Part shown: positions 1 to 8,976 of the stretch, piece by piece
Layout: the number at the start of each line of letters is the position of its first letter
Position numbering within the stretch: position 1 is the stretch's first letter
Assembly (NCBI GenBank): GCA_003116975.1
Contig: BGKB01000080.1
Location: 62,001-126,000, forward strand
Direction of reading: 5' to 3'
Source of the DNA: Aurantiochytrium sp. KH105
Taxonomy: Eukaryota > Sar > Bigyra > Thraustochytrida > Thraustochytriidae
DNA length: 64,000 bases
Notes under the pieces: model-generated
The model's input: the letters and a program-made list of their open reading frames with translations, nothing else
Databases searched by the model: none
Told to the model about the DNA's origin: nothing
Translations under genes and position numbers: made by a program

Positions 1-2
1 CA

Positions 3-1166
3 ATGTTGCGAGCCTACTTTCTCCGATGTGATGCTTCCTCCTCGCTCACTGCAATTGGTCTTGCAGACTCGGACATGGACGCCGAGTCTTGCGCAGCAAT
101 TGGCGATCACTGCATTTACATTGGGGACGCTTGCCGCAGCCGCAGTTTCTGCGACTTTTCCGGCAGCGACGCCGAAGAACTTTGTCTCGAGCGCCAGAAC
201 GACGATGATGCAGCTTGCACCTGGGACGAAGAGAGCTCGGAGTGCCTCATTGCTGAAGACGCGCGCACTCGAACGATCAACGTGCCAACCATGGCCCCGA
301 CAGGTTTTCCCACGAAAAGCCCCACGCTGACACCGACGGGAGCACCGACTGAACGCCCAACAAGATTCCCCACGAAGAGTCCGACAACGCCCATTCCGAC
401 AGAGGCGCCCACTATGGCCCCAACATTCGGGCCAACGTCGTACTCGAGCTTTTGCAACATGGTGCACTTGACGAACTGGTGGGAAGAGCATGACTCTGCC
501 TCTTCGTGCATCGAGTCGCAAATTGCAAAGACAGCTGCTGCTTCGGCACTCGAGGCAGCCTGCGCCGCCGTGAGCCCAGACCTCGACGAGGACCCGGTTC
601 CCAAGAACACCAAAAAGTATTGGCGTTGGAAGAAAAAGTACGGCCGTCAATGTCTTGCTATCGCCGGCTGCCAGTACTTTGAACCGCTGCAAAAATGTGT
701 CATGAACACGTGCCACAACCGTAATGACAAGTCGTGCAACATTCAAGACACGGGCGGTCGATGTGTGTGGTACAAGAGAAAGAACAAGGTTCGCGGTGGC
801 GACTCCAACTACATGGTTGGGTGTTTCATGAATCCGTGCCTCCTCATGTCTGATCTCGGTGCCGAAGATCAGTGCACCGATGCTTCGGATAAAAAGTACA
901 CGTGCACCGCCTGCGAGCGCTTTGAGACCTGCCAGATCGAGGACACATTTAAGACGTCCTCGGATTGCCTGCCGTGCACAGACACAGCCGAGTGCTACGC
1001 GGATAACGACACTGCGCAAACGTGTTTTTCCTCGCTTTCCGATCCGGCCTCGTGCGGATGGAGAAAGAGAAGCGGAAAGTACTGGGCGTGCAACAAGTGC
1101 GAGCTCAAGTCTTGCCCCAATGCGAACAACGTGCTGTCCAAGGTGACAAAGTGCGACACGTCTTGA
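3..1166 (+). CDS. Cys-rich secreted-type protein with PT repeats, probably 5'-partial
   Basis: The frame is open from the left edge, so the ATG at 3 may be internal and the true start may lie outside the window. About 387 residues are visible. A Cys-rich N-terminal part (roughly residues 20-85) is followed by a linker of P-T-x-x-P-T repeats (about 95-145) of the kind that acts as an O-glycosylated spacer in secreted proteins of stramenopiles, then a long Cys-rich C-terminal part (about 150-387) with paired cysteines resembling small disulfide modules. No transmembrane helix is seen in the visible part. I do not recognise a named domain. A role outside the cell or in the secretory pathway is inferred from the cysteine density and the PT linker only. 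The stop is TGA at 1164-1166. Confidence 0.7.
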   Translation: MLRAYFLRCDASSSLTAIGLADSDMDAESCAAIGDHCIYIGDACRSRSFCDFSGSDAEELCLERQNDDDAACTWDEESSECLIAEDARTRTINVPTMAPTGFPTKSPTLTPTGAPTERPTRFPTKSPTTPIPTEAPTMAPTFGPTSYSSFCNMVHLTNWWEEHDSASSCIESQIAKTAAASALEAACAAVSPDLDEDPVPKNTKKYWRWKKKYGRQCLAIAGCQYFEPLQKCVMNTCHNRNDKSCNIQDTGGRCVWYKRKNKVRGGDSNYMVGCFMNPCLLMSDLGAEDQCTDASDKKYTCTACERFETCQIEDTFKTSSDCLPCTDTAECYADNDTAQTCFSSLSDPASCGWRKRSGKYWACNKCELKSCPNANNVLSKVTKCDTS

Positions 1167-1875
1167 CAAAACGCAACAAAGGTGTCATCCAATACTGCAC
1201 GGCCTCGACTGTGCCTGCCCGCAGTGCCCGCACTTGCCGGGGCCTTGCTCTTTGGGAGAGCGGGGCCTTGCGCGTGGTGAGGAAGAATGCAGGTTTGTTA
1301 GGGTTAGCAGAGAACGTGCAGAAAGAGACGGTGGCTTTTTTCGCTTTCGGGTCAAACAAGCGAAACGAACTTATTGTGAAGAAAAAAGAAAGTGTTTTGA
1401 ATTTTCCAAGAATCTTCCTTCTTGCTCGGGTCAAAAAAATCGAAGGCAACACAGAAAAGAGTCAAGGCTTACGGATGAGCACAAGCAAGGCCCCCAACCA
1501 ATCGTCACAAAGCAGCGTCCGTCGTCACGAGCACAGCCTCCTGTCTTTCCTGCTTCTTTCAAGAGAATAGCTTGCCAGAAACTTTCTTGGTGCAAAAGCC
1601 AAGATCTTTTCTCTTTGCAAGAGAATCTGTATTGACTCAACTTCTTCAAAAGACCATTGTCTTCCTCATGTGAAAGAGATGTTGTTTTTTCTTTTTCGTT
1701 CGTTGCATATACTCAGAATTGACACAAACTCAATGATGAATTAAAGAAAGGCCCTGGGCTCTTAGCGCTTTGACGGAGCGCTTTGCATTTGATACAGCCA
1801 TAGACAGAATGGTGCTTTTGAACGAACGGCTCGCGTGAGCCCGAGGCCCCAAGTTCTGTTTGCACGTACGTAACA
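1167..1875. other. intergenic region between convergent 3' ends
   Basis: This 709-bp stretch separates the 3' ends of the Cys-rich gene (+) and the PLC-like gene (-). It is more AT-rich than the flanking genes. Several short ORFs cross it on both strands but show no domain or codon pattern I would trust. I see no RNA gene. Confidence 0.5.
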
Positions 1876-3963
1876 TTACTCCTCAGGCTCCCAATCAAAA
1901 TGAAGAAAGAGAATGGCGCCAGGAACCGGCTTGTGATCGAGATCGAAAATCTGCACGCGGCGATATCCTGTCTGCAACCCCCAGAGAGGAATAGATGCCC
2001 AAGCAAAGGTTTCCATGCCAAGCTGGTTGCGATCATGCAGCGCAAAAAGAATGCAGGCCGCCGAATTGAGGTCGTTGATGTGAAACTTGAACTCAAAGTC
2101 CTCCTCCCAAATGAGGTTGTAGCCATTGTCCTCCACCGTGCTCGTAATGGCCACCTGCTTCAGACCAGTGCCATTATTGCAATACATGCGCAGATACGGC
2201 TGCGTAAGCTCTTGCGCTCTTGGAACCCGACACGCAGACAGAACCGTCACAAACAGACTTCGGGCGTACTCGTTGCAAAAATCATCGTACAGGTCAATGA
2301 AGCCAGTGATGTCCTCAAAGGCCTCGCGTGGCATGCGAGGAACAAAACCACAGCTGCCGTGCTGGCAAAAGAGCGAGGCGTGTTGTAAGGAGGCCTCCTC
2401 GTGGCCAAACGTGTGCACGGGGACGATTTGTGCGCCATACCGCCATCCACGTAGTGGCTCGACTTCGTCATTTTGCACTTCTGTCAGTGACTCCTCCTTC
2501 ATGATGAGCTGACTTGTCTCGCCTGGCCGCAGCTCGCTGAACTGCACGACATGTCGGGTGTCTTGATCCCGACCTTGGTCGTCGTCTCGCTGCAGCAAGT
2601 TGCCTTCTTTCTTTTGCAAGATTGTTCGCTTCGACGTTTGCACGTGAATAAGCAGCATGTCGGTGATTGATGAGAGCTCCATGATGTGCGCACAGAGCTC
2701 CACCGACGCGAGCGTCAGCACCAGTCCTTGCAACAAACGCCGAAGATCTTTGCGCGACTTGGCTTGATCCAAGATTGGGCGAATCTCGTGAACGGTTACC
2801 ATGCGTAAGTGAGCAATATCACTAAGCTCGCTCACGAGAGGCGGACCGGGCGTCAAATTCCCTTCGGCGTCCAGGTTTCCTACCATTGTTTGCGACATAA
2901 TCACGAGCACGCGACTGTCCAGTTGGATGGGAGACCAGATCGAGCCATTGTCGTTGAGCGGCAGTTTGTCCATCTTGCTTCCAAAAACCTCGCGAAGCTG
3001 TGTGCTAATTCGTCGTTGCATGGTCTCGTCACAAGAGCGTTGCACTGTAACAATAACCAAGAGCGGCATAGCATTGATTTTCGTGCCTGTCGCCATGCAC
3101 GTCAGGTCTTTGGGCGACTTTGACGCAGAGCCCAGGCCGTCGACCTCGTTCATCTCCGCCACAATTGCTTTAAGAGTATCCAAAAGCGTTGGCAGCGTGT
3201 CCAAGGGCAGGTCTTCTGCCCGCGTGTCTGCAAAGACACGCGGCTCGCCGTCTGATGCACCTCCGCTGCACTCGAGTTCCACGACACGAGCACCGCGTCG
3301 GATACAGCTCGCGTAGCGCTTGATCATGTCTTCTGCGCTCATGTTGTCACAGTCCTGAATTTTGGCAACCTGGATGAAATACTCGGACAGTGGCCGGTCG
3401 AACCGACGAAGAGCATCGAGACGAGGGTCAAAAGCAGAGTTGGCGGGGCTGAGGAGGAACTCTTCGAACTGCGACGCCGTCACTGGTGGGCCCTCCAGGT
3501 CTGAGTAATCCCGAACCACCTGTGTAATGCTTGCAATCTGTGAAAGTGGCGTGCCCTGAAAATCAGTTTGAAACTCGTTCCAGATCGTCTCGGTGAGCTG
3601 GTCCCTCTCTTTAATGAGAGCTGCAAAAATAGCTCCAATCGACGGATTGTACGAGACGTCCATGTACACCCTAGCCACGTCCTTTAGAGAAATATTATCT
3701 TCAGAAAACCCGTAAAAGTCACGCAGCATCTTAGGAGACAAATTGACGTTCAATTCGCGATGGAACTTCTTCACCACGCTCCCAATACTGAATTGCTTGT
3801 TTGAGCCAAAAATATCCTCGAGCTGCTGCTGCCATGTTCCCTTTGGCAATTTCTCTGTTTGAAACTTGACGCGGATACGGTAGCTTGTATTCGTTTCATA
3901 GGGCTGACGCTGCACCACTAAGTCCGTCTCCTTCCGCGATGCTGTGGAGCCGCCAGCTCCCAT
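1876..3963 (-). CDS. phospholipase C-like protein lacking catalytic residues (PLC pseudoenzyme)
   Basis: The 695-aa product follows the delta-type PI-PLC order: an EF-hand-like region (about 50-180, ending in FLLSPANSAFDP), X domain (about 185-360), Y domain (about 375-560, with GWRYGAQ and HGSCGF) and a C-terminal C2 domain (about 568-690). Active PI-PLCs need an X-domain HN pair, an E-x-D pair, a second His and a Glu. Here the HN position reads K201-I202, E-x-D reads E229-L-E231, the second His aligns with A245, and the Glu position (about 306) is Thr. It is therefore probably inactive and may work as a phosphoinositide-binding scaffold, as known for PRIP and PLC-L proteins. The N-terminus MGAGGS fits an N-myristoylation signal, so membrane attachment is plausible. 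The start ATG at 3961-3963 gives the Gly at position 2 that this needs. Confidence 0.85.
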   Translation of the reverse strand: MGAGGSTASRKETDLVVQRQPYETNTSYRIRVKFQTEKLPKGTWQQQLEDIFGSNKQFSIGSVVKKFHRELNVNLSPKMLRDFYGFSEDNISLKDVARVYMDVSYNPSIGAIFAALIKERDQLTETIWNEFQTDFQGTPLSQIASITQVVRDYSDLEGPPVTASQFEEFLLSPANSAFDPRLDALRRFDRPLSEYFIQVAKIQDCDNMSAEDMIKRYASCIRRGARVVELECSGGASDGEPRVFADTRAEDLPLDTLPTLLDTLKAIVAEMNEVDGLGSASKSPKDLTCMATGTKINAMPLLVIVTVQRSCDETMQRRISTQLREVFGSKMDKLPLNDNGSIWSPIQLDSRVLVIMSQTMVGNLDAEGNLTPGPPLVSELSDIAHLRMVTVHEIRPILDQAKSRKDLRRLLQGLVLTLASVELCAHIMELSSITDMLLIHVQTSKRTILQKKEGNLLQRDDDQGRDQDTRHVVQFSELRPGETSQLIMKEESLTEVQNDEVEPLRGWRYGAQIVPVHTFGHEEASLQHASLFCQHGSCGFVPRMPREAFEDITGFIDLYDDFCNEYARSLFVTVLSACRVPRAQELTQPYLRMYCNNGTGLKQVAITSTVEDNGYNLIWEEDFEFKFHINDLNSAACILFALHDRNQLGMETFAWASIPLWGLQTGYRRVQIFDLDHKPVPGAILFLHFDWEPEE

Positions 3964-4333
3964 GCTTGAAAAAGTTGTTTGACGGTGTTGCTCTCGGATG
4001 ACAACAAATTTATTTCAGAGTACCTCGTCGACGAGAAAAAACCAAAGTAAAAGCCCTTGTGCACGCGCGCGTTTACGCACAAGGCCGCGCACACGTACCA
4101 CAATGGACGAAGGGCCCGCCCACACGGTCGTCCAATTCAAGAGGGAAAACGAACAAACTGACGAACGTGCGCGCGGGCGGGCGCGCGCGACGCCAAGGTA
4201 AGGCGGCGTTCGCAGCTCGACTAGCAGCCGCGCGCGTTGCTAAATAAATTGCACGGCGCGGTCAAGCCACGCCGATTGCGCTCGCGGACGCCACCTCGAT
4301 TTCGTCAATCTGGACACGACTTCTTGGCTTCAC

Positions 4334-4363
4334 CTCGACCTCGACCTCGACCTCGACCTCGAC
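4334..4363. repeat. hexanucleotide repeat (CTCGAC)5
   Basis: Five perfect CTCGAC units lie in the long intergenic region. On the minus strand they would read GTCGAG. Confidence 0.9.
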
Positions 4364-5875
4364 TTCGCCACGCGCGAGAAGAGCTCCCGTGGCGCGCGCA
4401 CGACCGGGGCCTGTGTCCTGCGCACAGACTGCCCCTGCGTCCGGACGCGGTCGCGCGCACGGCGCGCTCTCGCCCTGCGTCGTCCGCCACAAACCAGCAC
4501 TAGCTCGTTCAGAGCGAGCAAGGTCTAGCCAGCCTCCGTGGCGCCGCGAGCGCAGCGCGCCGGCAGTGCGCCGGACTTACAATAGCAAGCTGCTAGCTGT
4601 CGCCGCTAGCTACGCCGGGCCCCGCTCAAGTCTTGCGAACAGACTCTGCGCGGAGTCCGCGGCGAGGGTGCGCTCTCAACGGACATGAGGGTGTGTACCG
4701 CGGGGGAAAGCCTGCCGGCTGATGAGGGGGGGCGCAACACATCCGCGCTCTCGGATTGTGTCTCGCTCTCTCGGGCTGTCCTGAGGAACGAGAAACTACC
4801 GTGAGGGGGGAAGGTGGGGAAGGTCGGGAGGGAGTCAGGCTGCCCGCGTCGACGAGAATGAAAGCCAGAGCCGGTCGCAGCGAGCTGGCCGGAGATTTTG
4901 GATAGGAAAAAGGAAGCGGAGCCTGCGGTGCCTCCTCCTTCGTGGGCGTGGCGTGTCGTGAGGGGTAGGTAGCAAGCAAAAAACCAAGCGCGGGTGTGAT
5001 CCACTTTTTCTACGGAGTAGCAGCAACTGGCAGTCGCTTGACTGGTCGATCGATCATCTGTGCCTTTGAATTGGAAGAGGAGAAGAGCGTCCGGGCCACA
5101 CGGTGAGCATTTATATTCTTGGAAACCACGTGCGATGGATCCGTTTGTTCGAAATACTTCGCTGACTTCGCTATCAACACAACGTGACACAACACCTCGG
5201 GCGAGGAGGCTCGTCGCATCTTTCCCCTCACCAGCAACCTCGCAGGGCAGCACCAAGCGCAACACGGATGGGCACACGAAATTTTGGGGAGAAGAAGAAA
5301 ACGAAGAAGCCAGGCGAGGCAAGGCCAGGAGGTAGGAAAAAACAAAAACAAGGTTAGATGTTTTAGGTAAAGTAATCAAGGTCAATCAGGGCAGTAACTT
5401 CATAGACGTGGCGCGGACACGAATAAGGCCAGCACACGACAGGCAGTCGCCAGCATTCTCTCTGGAGAAAAGGACTTTTGGCACTTTTTGTTTGCCCTCT
5501 CTCCCCTCACTCCTCTCGCCTCCATATTTTGCACCCCGCAAAGCTACCGTAAGTTGCCATCTTGCTCAGAATGGATGGATAGGAAAGTCATTTGCGACGT
5601 AGCTGTGCGATCGCACAAACGATGTCCGCTTATTCTCCTATAATCATGCTGTGGCCGTTTCGTCTCGCGGCCGAAGCGGAAGCGGAGGAGTCCACGCGCG
5701 CACACCTCGCCTTTTTTCTTTTCACGGTACACACCGTTTGGGTGAAATGAAGTAGTAAGTTCCCGAGAACCTGAGAGCGCTTGCTGCTCGTTGAGAGCGC
5801 GAACGGCCAACGAAGTCCGAGTCAGGGTATACTTGTTGCCGGATAATACTCGCTTCCCCCGGTCTTGGTGTGTGC

Positions 5876-5907
<32 letters not shown>

Positions 5908-5910
5908 ATG
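5876..5910. repeat. tetranucleotide repeat (TGCT)n
   Basis: About seven TGCT/CTTG units end in GCATGCAAG. The repeat lies about 370 bp upstream of the coiled-coil gene start, in its likely promoter or 5' leader. A similar CTTG-family repeat lies in the GNPTAB/TrpEG intergenic region. Confidence 0.9.
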
Positions 5911-6275
5911 CAAGAGTAAAAGGGTGTGTGCTAAGCGAGAAGCAAGAAGCGAAAAAGCGAAAAGCGAAAAAGCGCGGGCAGGCGCAAGCGAGCGAACCCG
6001 ACGCATTCGTCAGTCCTCCGAGGAGCGGCGCGTGGGGCGCAAGCGAAGCGTGTATACTCGGGCCGAGGCTGTACGCGCCAACCCTGGCCGAGATACGACC
6101 GACCCGTGTCGAACAACGAGCGCGGCGCTGCGTACGCAAGACAGCCAAGAGTTCAAGAGAGCAGAGCTAATCTGCGACGATAAGGTCGTGGGGGAGAAAA
6201 GCGTAGCACGGCCGCGCGGAACCGAGGCGCTCGAGATCAGCAAGCACAACGCCGTCGTGGACGTGCATCCCCAGG

Positions 6276-7688
6276 ATGGCGGGCGGCGACCGCGCGTCCT
6301 GGCTCGGCAAGGAGGCCAAGGTGAACGGCCTCTTTGCCGCCAACGTAATGCCGAAGCGGCGAAAACACAAGAACAAGATCCTACCCTCCTCGCATGCGCT
6401 GAGCGACGGTGCCCAACTTGCAGCGTCGCAAGTTGAAGGCGAGCTTGCGGCGCTTCGAAACATTGTGTCGGAGGAAGGCCGCATGAAGGACAAGCTCCTC
6501 GATGCCATGGGCGAGCGCTGCAGCAAGGCCGAAGCGCGTATTGAAGAAGTTCTTCGCGAAAAAGCACGCGTGGAGCGCGACCTCGAGGCCGCAAAGTATT
6601 CCCTGCAAGAAAAGACGTCGAGCGAACGCGAAATTGCCGAGCTCGAGGCCGCACTTGAGCAGGCCAACGCAAAGGCGTCCGCGGCACGAACGGCTGCCAG
6701 CGAGAAGGAGCGGACGGCTGCAGAGCTGCAGCGCAAGGTCTCGCAGCTTGAGCAGGCGCACGCACGCGTTTCCCAGGGCCAGTCCATGCGCACCGCCCAG
6801 CTTGAGGAACAGGTCGAAGCCCTGCAACGCGCCTTGGACGAGACGCGTAATGTGGCCCAAGCACAGCTCGCGGCCGCGCGAGAAAATGAACAGGTTGCGC
6901 GCAACTCTGAAAATGCTCACTCACAACTCGCGGGCACCGTGGAGGAGCTCCAGGAGGAACGGGACGGATTAAAGAAAGCCATGCAGAAGCTACTCGCGGA
7001 TAACGAGCAGCTTCGCACATCAAACAGAACCCTCTTGCACCGCGCTGAGGAAAGCGAGGCCGCTCTGGAGAACGCAAAGCGTCGCGTCTCCTCTCATGCA
7101 GATAAACATCGGGATCAAGAGCGTCTTTGCAAGGAGGCTACCGAGGCCGCAAGCGCTGCGGAGGCCAAGTCTGCGCGCTTGGCGGATCAGCTCAAGGCGA
7201 GTCAAAAGAAGGCGAGCTTTCTTGTGAAAAAGGCGGACGCTGCACAGGACAAGCTCGTCGCCAAGGAAAAGGAGGTTCTCGACCTCGCTGAAAAGCTCGA
7301 GTCTCTCAACAAAAAGTACCGCATGGTCAGAGAGCGTCTCGAATACGTCAAACACACTTCGGGTGTCGGGTCCAACGGCTGCAACGACACATCTGCCTTG
7401 CGCAAGAGCAACAACCACGAAGAGGATCCTGATTCCTCGTCGGTTAATCCGTCGGCTTCTCTCCCGGGAGTCCGACCGGGTGGGCGCAGAGGGTCGAGTC
7501 CTACGAAGGCAAGCACGCGAACTTCCACAACTGCCTCAGCTCTGGGTTCCACGACGGGTCGTCATGAGGACCAGTCAACAACGGCCAAGCCTGCTGCTGC
7601 CAGGGCTTCGATCGAACCCCAAGCGCCTTCTCTTGTGGACCCTGCTCTTGCCTCGGATAGCGACGCCCCTGCATGGATGCGTTTTTAA
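6276..7688 (+). CDS. long coiled-coil protein, function unknown
   Basis: The 470-aa product starts with a short leader and a basic cluster (PKRRKHKNK, about residues 26-34) that could be a nuclear or microtubule-binding signal. A long heptad-patterned coiled coil follows, from about residue 50 to 360, rich in Glu, Ala, Lys and Arg with Leu at regular spacing. The last 100 residues are a Ser/Thr/Pro/Arg-rich tail predicted to be disordered, ending in APAWMRF. There is no enzymatic domain. Cytoskeletal, centrosomal or golgin-like roles are all possible, and the sequence does not decide between them. The ATG at 6276 is the first in frame, and the stop TAA is at 7686-7688. The long upstream region is typical of a stand-alone gene. 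Confidence 0.75.
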   Translation: MAGGDRASWLGKEAKVNGLFAANVMPKRRKHKNKILPSSHALSDGAQLAASQVEGELAALRNIVSEEGRMKDKLLDAMGERCSKAEARIEEVLREKARVERDLEAAKYSLQEKTSSEREIAELEAALEQANAKASAARTAASEKERTAAELQRKVSQLEQAHARVSQGQSMRTAQLEEQVEALQRALDETRNVAQAQLAAARENEQVARNSENAHSQLAGTVEELQEERDGLKKAMQKLLADNEQLRTSNRTLLHRAEESEAALENAKRRVSSHADKHRDQERLCKEATEAASAAEAKSARLADQLKASQKKASFLVKKADAAQDKLVAKEKEVLDLAEKLESLNKKYRMVRERLEYVKHTSGVGSNGCNDTSALRKSNNHEEDPDSSSVNPSASLPGVRPGGRRGSSPTKASTRTSTTASALGSTTGRHEDQSTTAKPAAARASIEPQAPSLVDPALASDSDAPAWMRF

Positions 7689-8106
7689 AGCTATTCATAC
7701 TGCTCAAATGATGCCCTGTTCCTATTCTGCACACGTGCTCAGTATGTATATCCCTGTGAACCACAGACATTAGCAAAGAAAGTATACCGATCCTTTTTAC
7801 GCGTAGTACCACACCGCCAAACGTCAGGCTTGGCAAGAGCCATTCATGCTTCTCCTTCTCACAGTTCCTCAATATCGCGCGCGAGACGTGCGAAAACACG
7901 CAGCGTAGAGAGAGAGAGAGAGAAGAGATAATCCAAGCGCTCATCACGCCAGCGTCCGGACCGCCCCGCTCGTACGGGCCAAAGAAGAAAGTGTAACACA
8001 AGCGCCAAGCCAAGCCAAGCCAAGCCAAGCCAAGCCAAGCCAAGCCAAGTCGTGCACGAGCAGATTGTTCAAGAGCAAGAGCAGACCAGCAGATCGGATT
8101 GCGAGA
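7689..8106. other. intergenic region with GA tract and pentanucleotide repeat
   Basis: This 418-bp gap separates two genes on the plus strand. It holds a (GA)n tract at about 7907-7923 and the (CCAAG)9 repeat at 8005-8049, directly ahead of the MaoC-like start. Nothing coding is supported. Confidence 0.6.
8005..8049. repeat. pentanucleotide repeat (CCAAG)9
   Basis: Nine perfect CCAAG units end 57 bp before the ATG of the MaoC-like gene, so they probably lie in its 5' leader or core promoter. The repeat is long enough to vary in length between strains. Confidence 0.92.
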
Positions 8107-8718
8107 ATGTCGGACAGAAGCGCCTCGAGCCGTCGCGTGCAGACGCTCCGAGCTCACCTCGCCGGAGGCGGCGGAGGCGACTGCGGAGGCGACTGCGGAG
8201 CCGCTGCAGCCTGTGCGGGCCCCTCGTCATCCCCAACGAGCTCGAGGATCCGATGCGCCGGGAATCATGCCATGCCCTTCGAGGCGTGGAAAGTCGGCCA
8301 GCTGCTCGAGACCAAGTGCCGCACCATCAATGATGCAGACATTATCAACTACACGCACCTCACTGGCTACGATGCCGAAAACCTCTTTGGCGATATGGAG
8401 TACCTTCGAAATGTGGCTGGCCACAAGCGGCGTCTCGCACCGGGCTTGCTCACGGCGTCGATTGCAGACGCCCTCATTGTCGGCTCGGGAATCCTTGAAG
8501 GATATGCTGTGGCTCTTGTCAGTCTGAACAATGTTGTGGCCAAGGCCCCTGTATATGGCGGTGATACTCTGCAAGTCCTTCTCGAGGTGACCGAAACGAA
8601 GCCAAGCAAGTCCAAGCCTGATCGTGGCTTTGTCACCACCTCGCAGCAAGTTATCAATCAAGACGGTACCGTCGTCATGGAGTACAAGGTCACGCGGCTC
8701 TTGCGCCGGAGCAAGTGA
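8107..8718 (+). CDS. MaoC-like hot-dog domain protein, possible enoyl-CoA hydratase relative
   Basis: The 203-aa product has a Ser/Arg/Ala/Gly-rich leader of about 55 residues, then a single MaoC-type hot-dog domain from MPFEAWKVGQ (residue 56) to the end. Visible family landmarks are the TxxDIxxY helix, a substrate-loop region with DAENLF (residues 89-94), the HKRRLAPGLL turn and helix, and a C-terminal strand with VMEYKVTRLL. In (R)-specific hydratases the loop reads D-x-N-P-x-H with catalytic Asp and His. Here the His position is Phe94, so hydratase activity is uncertain. The leader could be a mitochondrial presequence (MSDRSASSRRVQ), but ATG at 8272 would give the bare domain. There is no PTS1 tail. 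Its 3' end faces that of the GNPTAB-like gene 258 bp away. Confidence 0.8.
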   Translation: MSDRSASSRRVQTLRAHLAGGGGGDCGGDCGAAAACAGPSSSPTSSRIRCAGNHAMPFEAWKVGQLLETKCRTINDADIINYTHLTGYDAENLFGDMEYLRNVAGHKRRLAPGLLTASIADALIVGSGILEGYAVALVSLNNVVAKAPVYGGDTLQVLLEVTETKPSKSKPDRGFVTTSQQVINQDGTVVMEYKVTRLLRRSK

Positions 8719-8976
8719 TCGCACCAAGGCTGAGAAGAGACCACCAATAATAAGCTCATATTTGCTCAATCCGTAATAACCCCCCTCCGCCCCTTCGATT
8801 CGGACATTGTCCCATGTGCACGCACAAACTTCTGTTTCCTTGCGTTGGGACAAATGATGGCAACGCCTTGGGCCGAAGCCAACGCAAATCTTGATTGCAG
8901 AATCGTCCGTTATAATCATGCAGCCTACACTCTGTTTTTCCAAAGCAGAGGAGCACTGTTTATTTATGCAGCTCAC

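Larger units (their letters stand above)
3964..6275. other. long intergenic region with divergent promoters and microsatellites
   Basis: These 2.3 kb lie between the starts of the PLC-like gene (-) and the coiled-coil gene (+). The region is GC-rich at 4050-4700 and has two simple repeats listed separately. A short ATG-led frame at 4103-4201 is interrupted by a GTAAGG that could be a splice donor, but I cannot find a matching second exon. The longest frame on the minus strand (4606-5385) has no ATG at its start and no recognisable domain. I support no gene here. Confidence 0.5.

Noticed and set aside
1300-1310. TTAGGG-like telomere motif
   Set aside because: There is a single GTTAGGGTTAG occurrence with no array.
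4606-5385. Minus-strand frame of 259 codons
   Set aside because: There is no ATG at its start (the upstream codon is TTG), no domain, and skewed composition.
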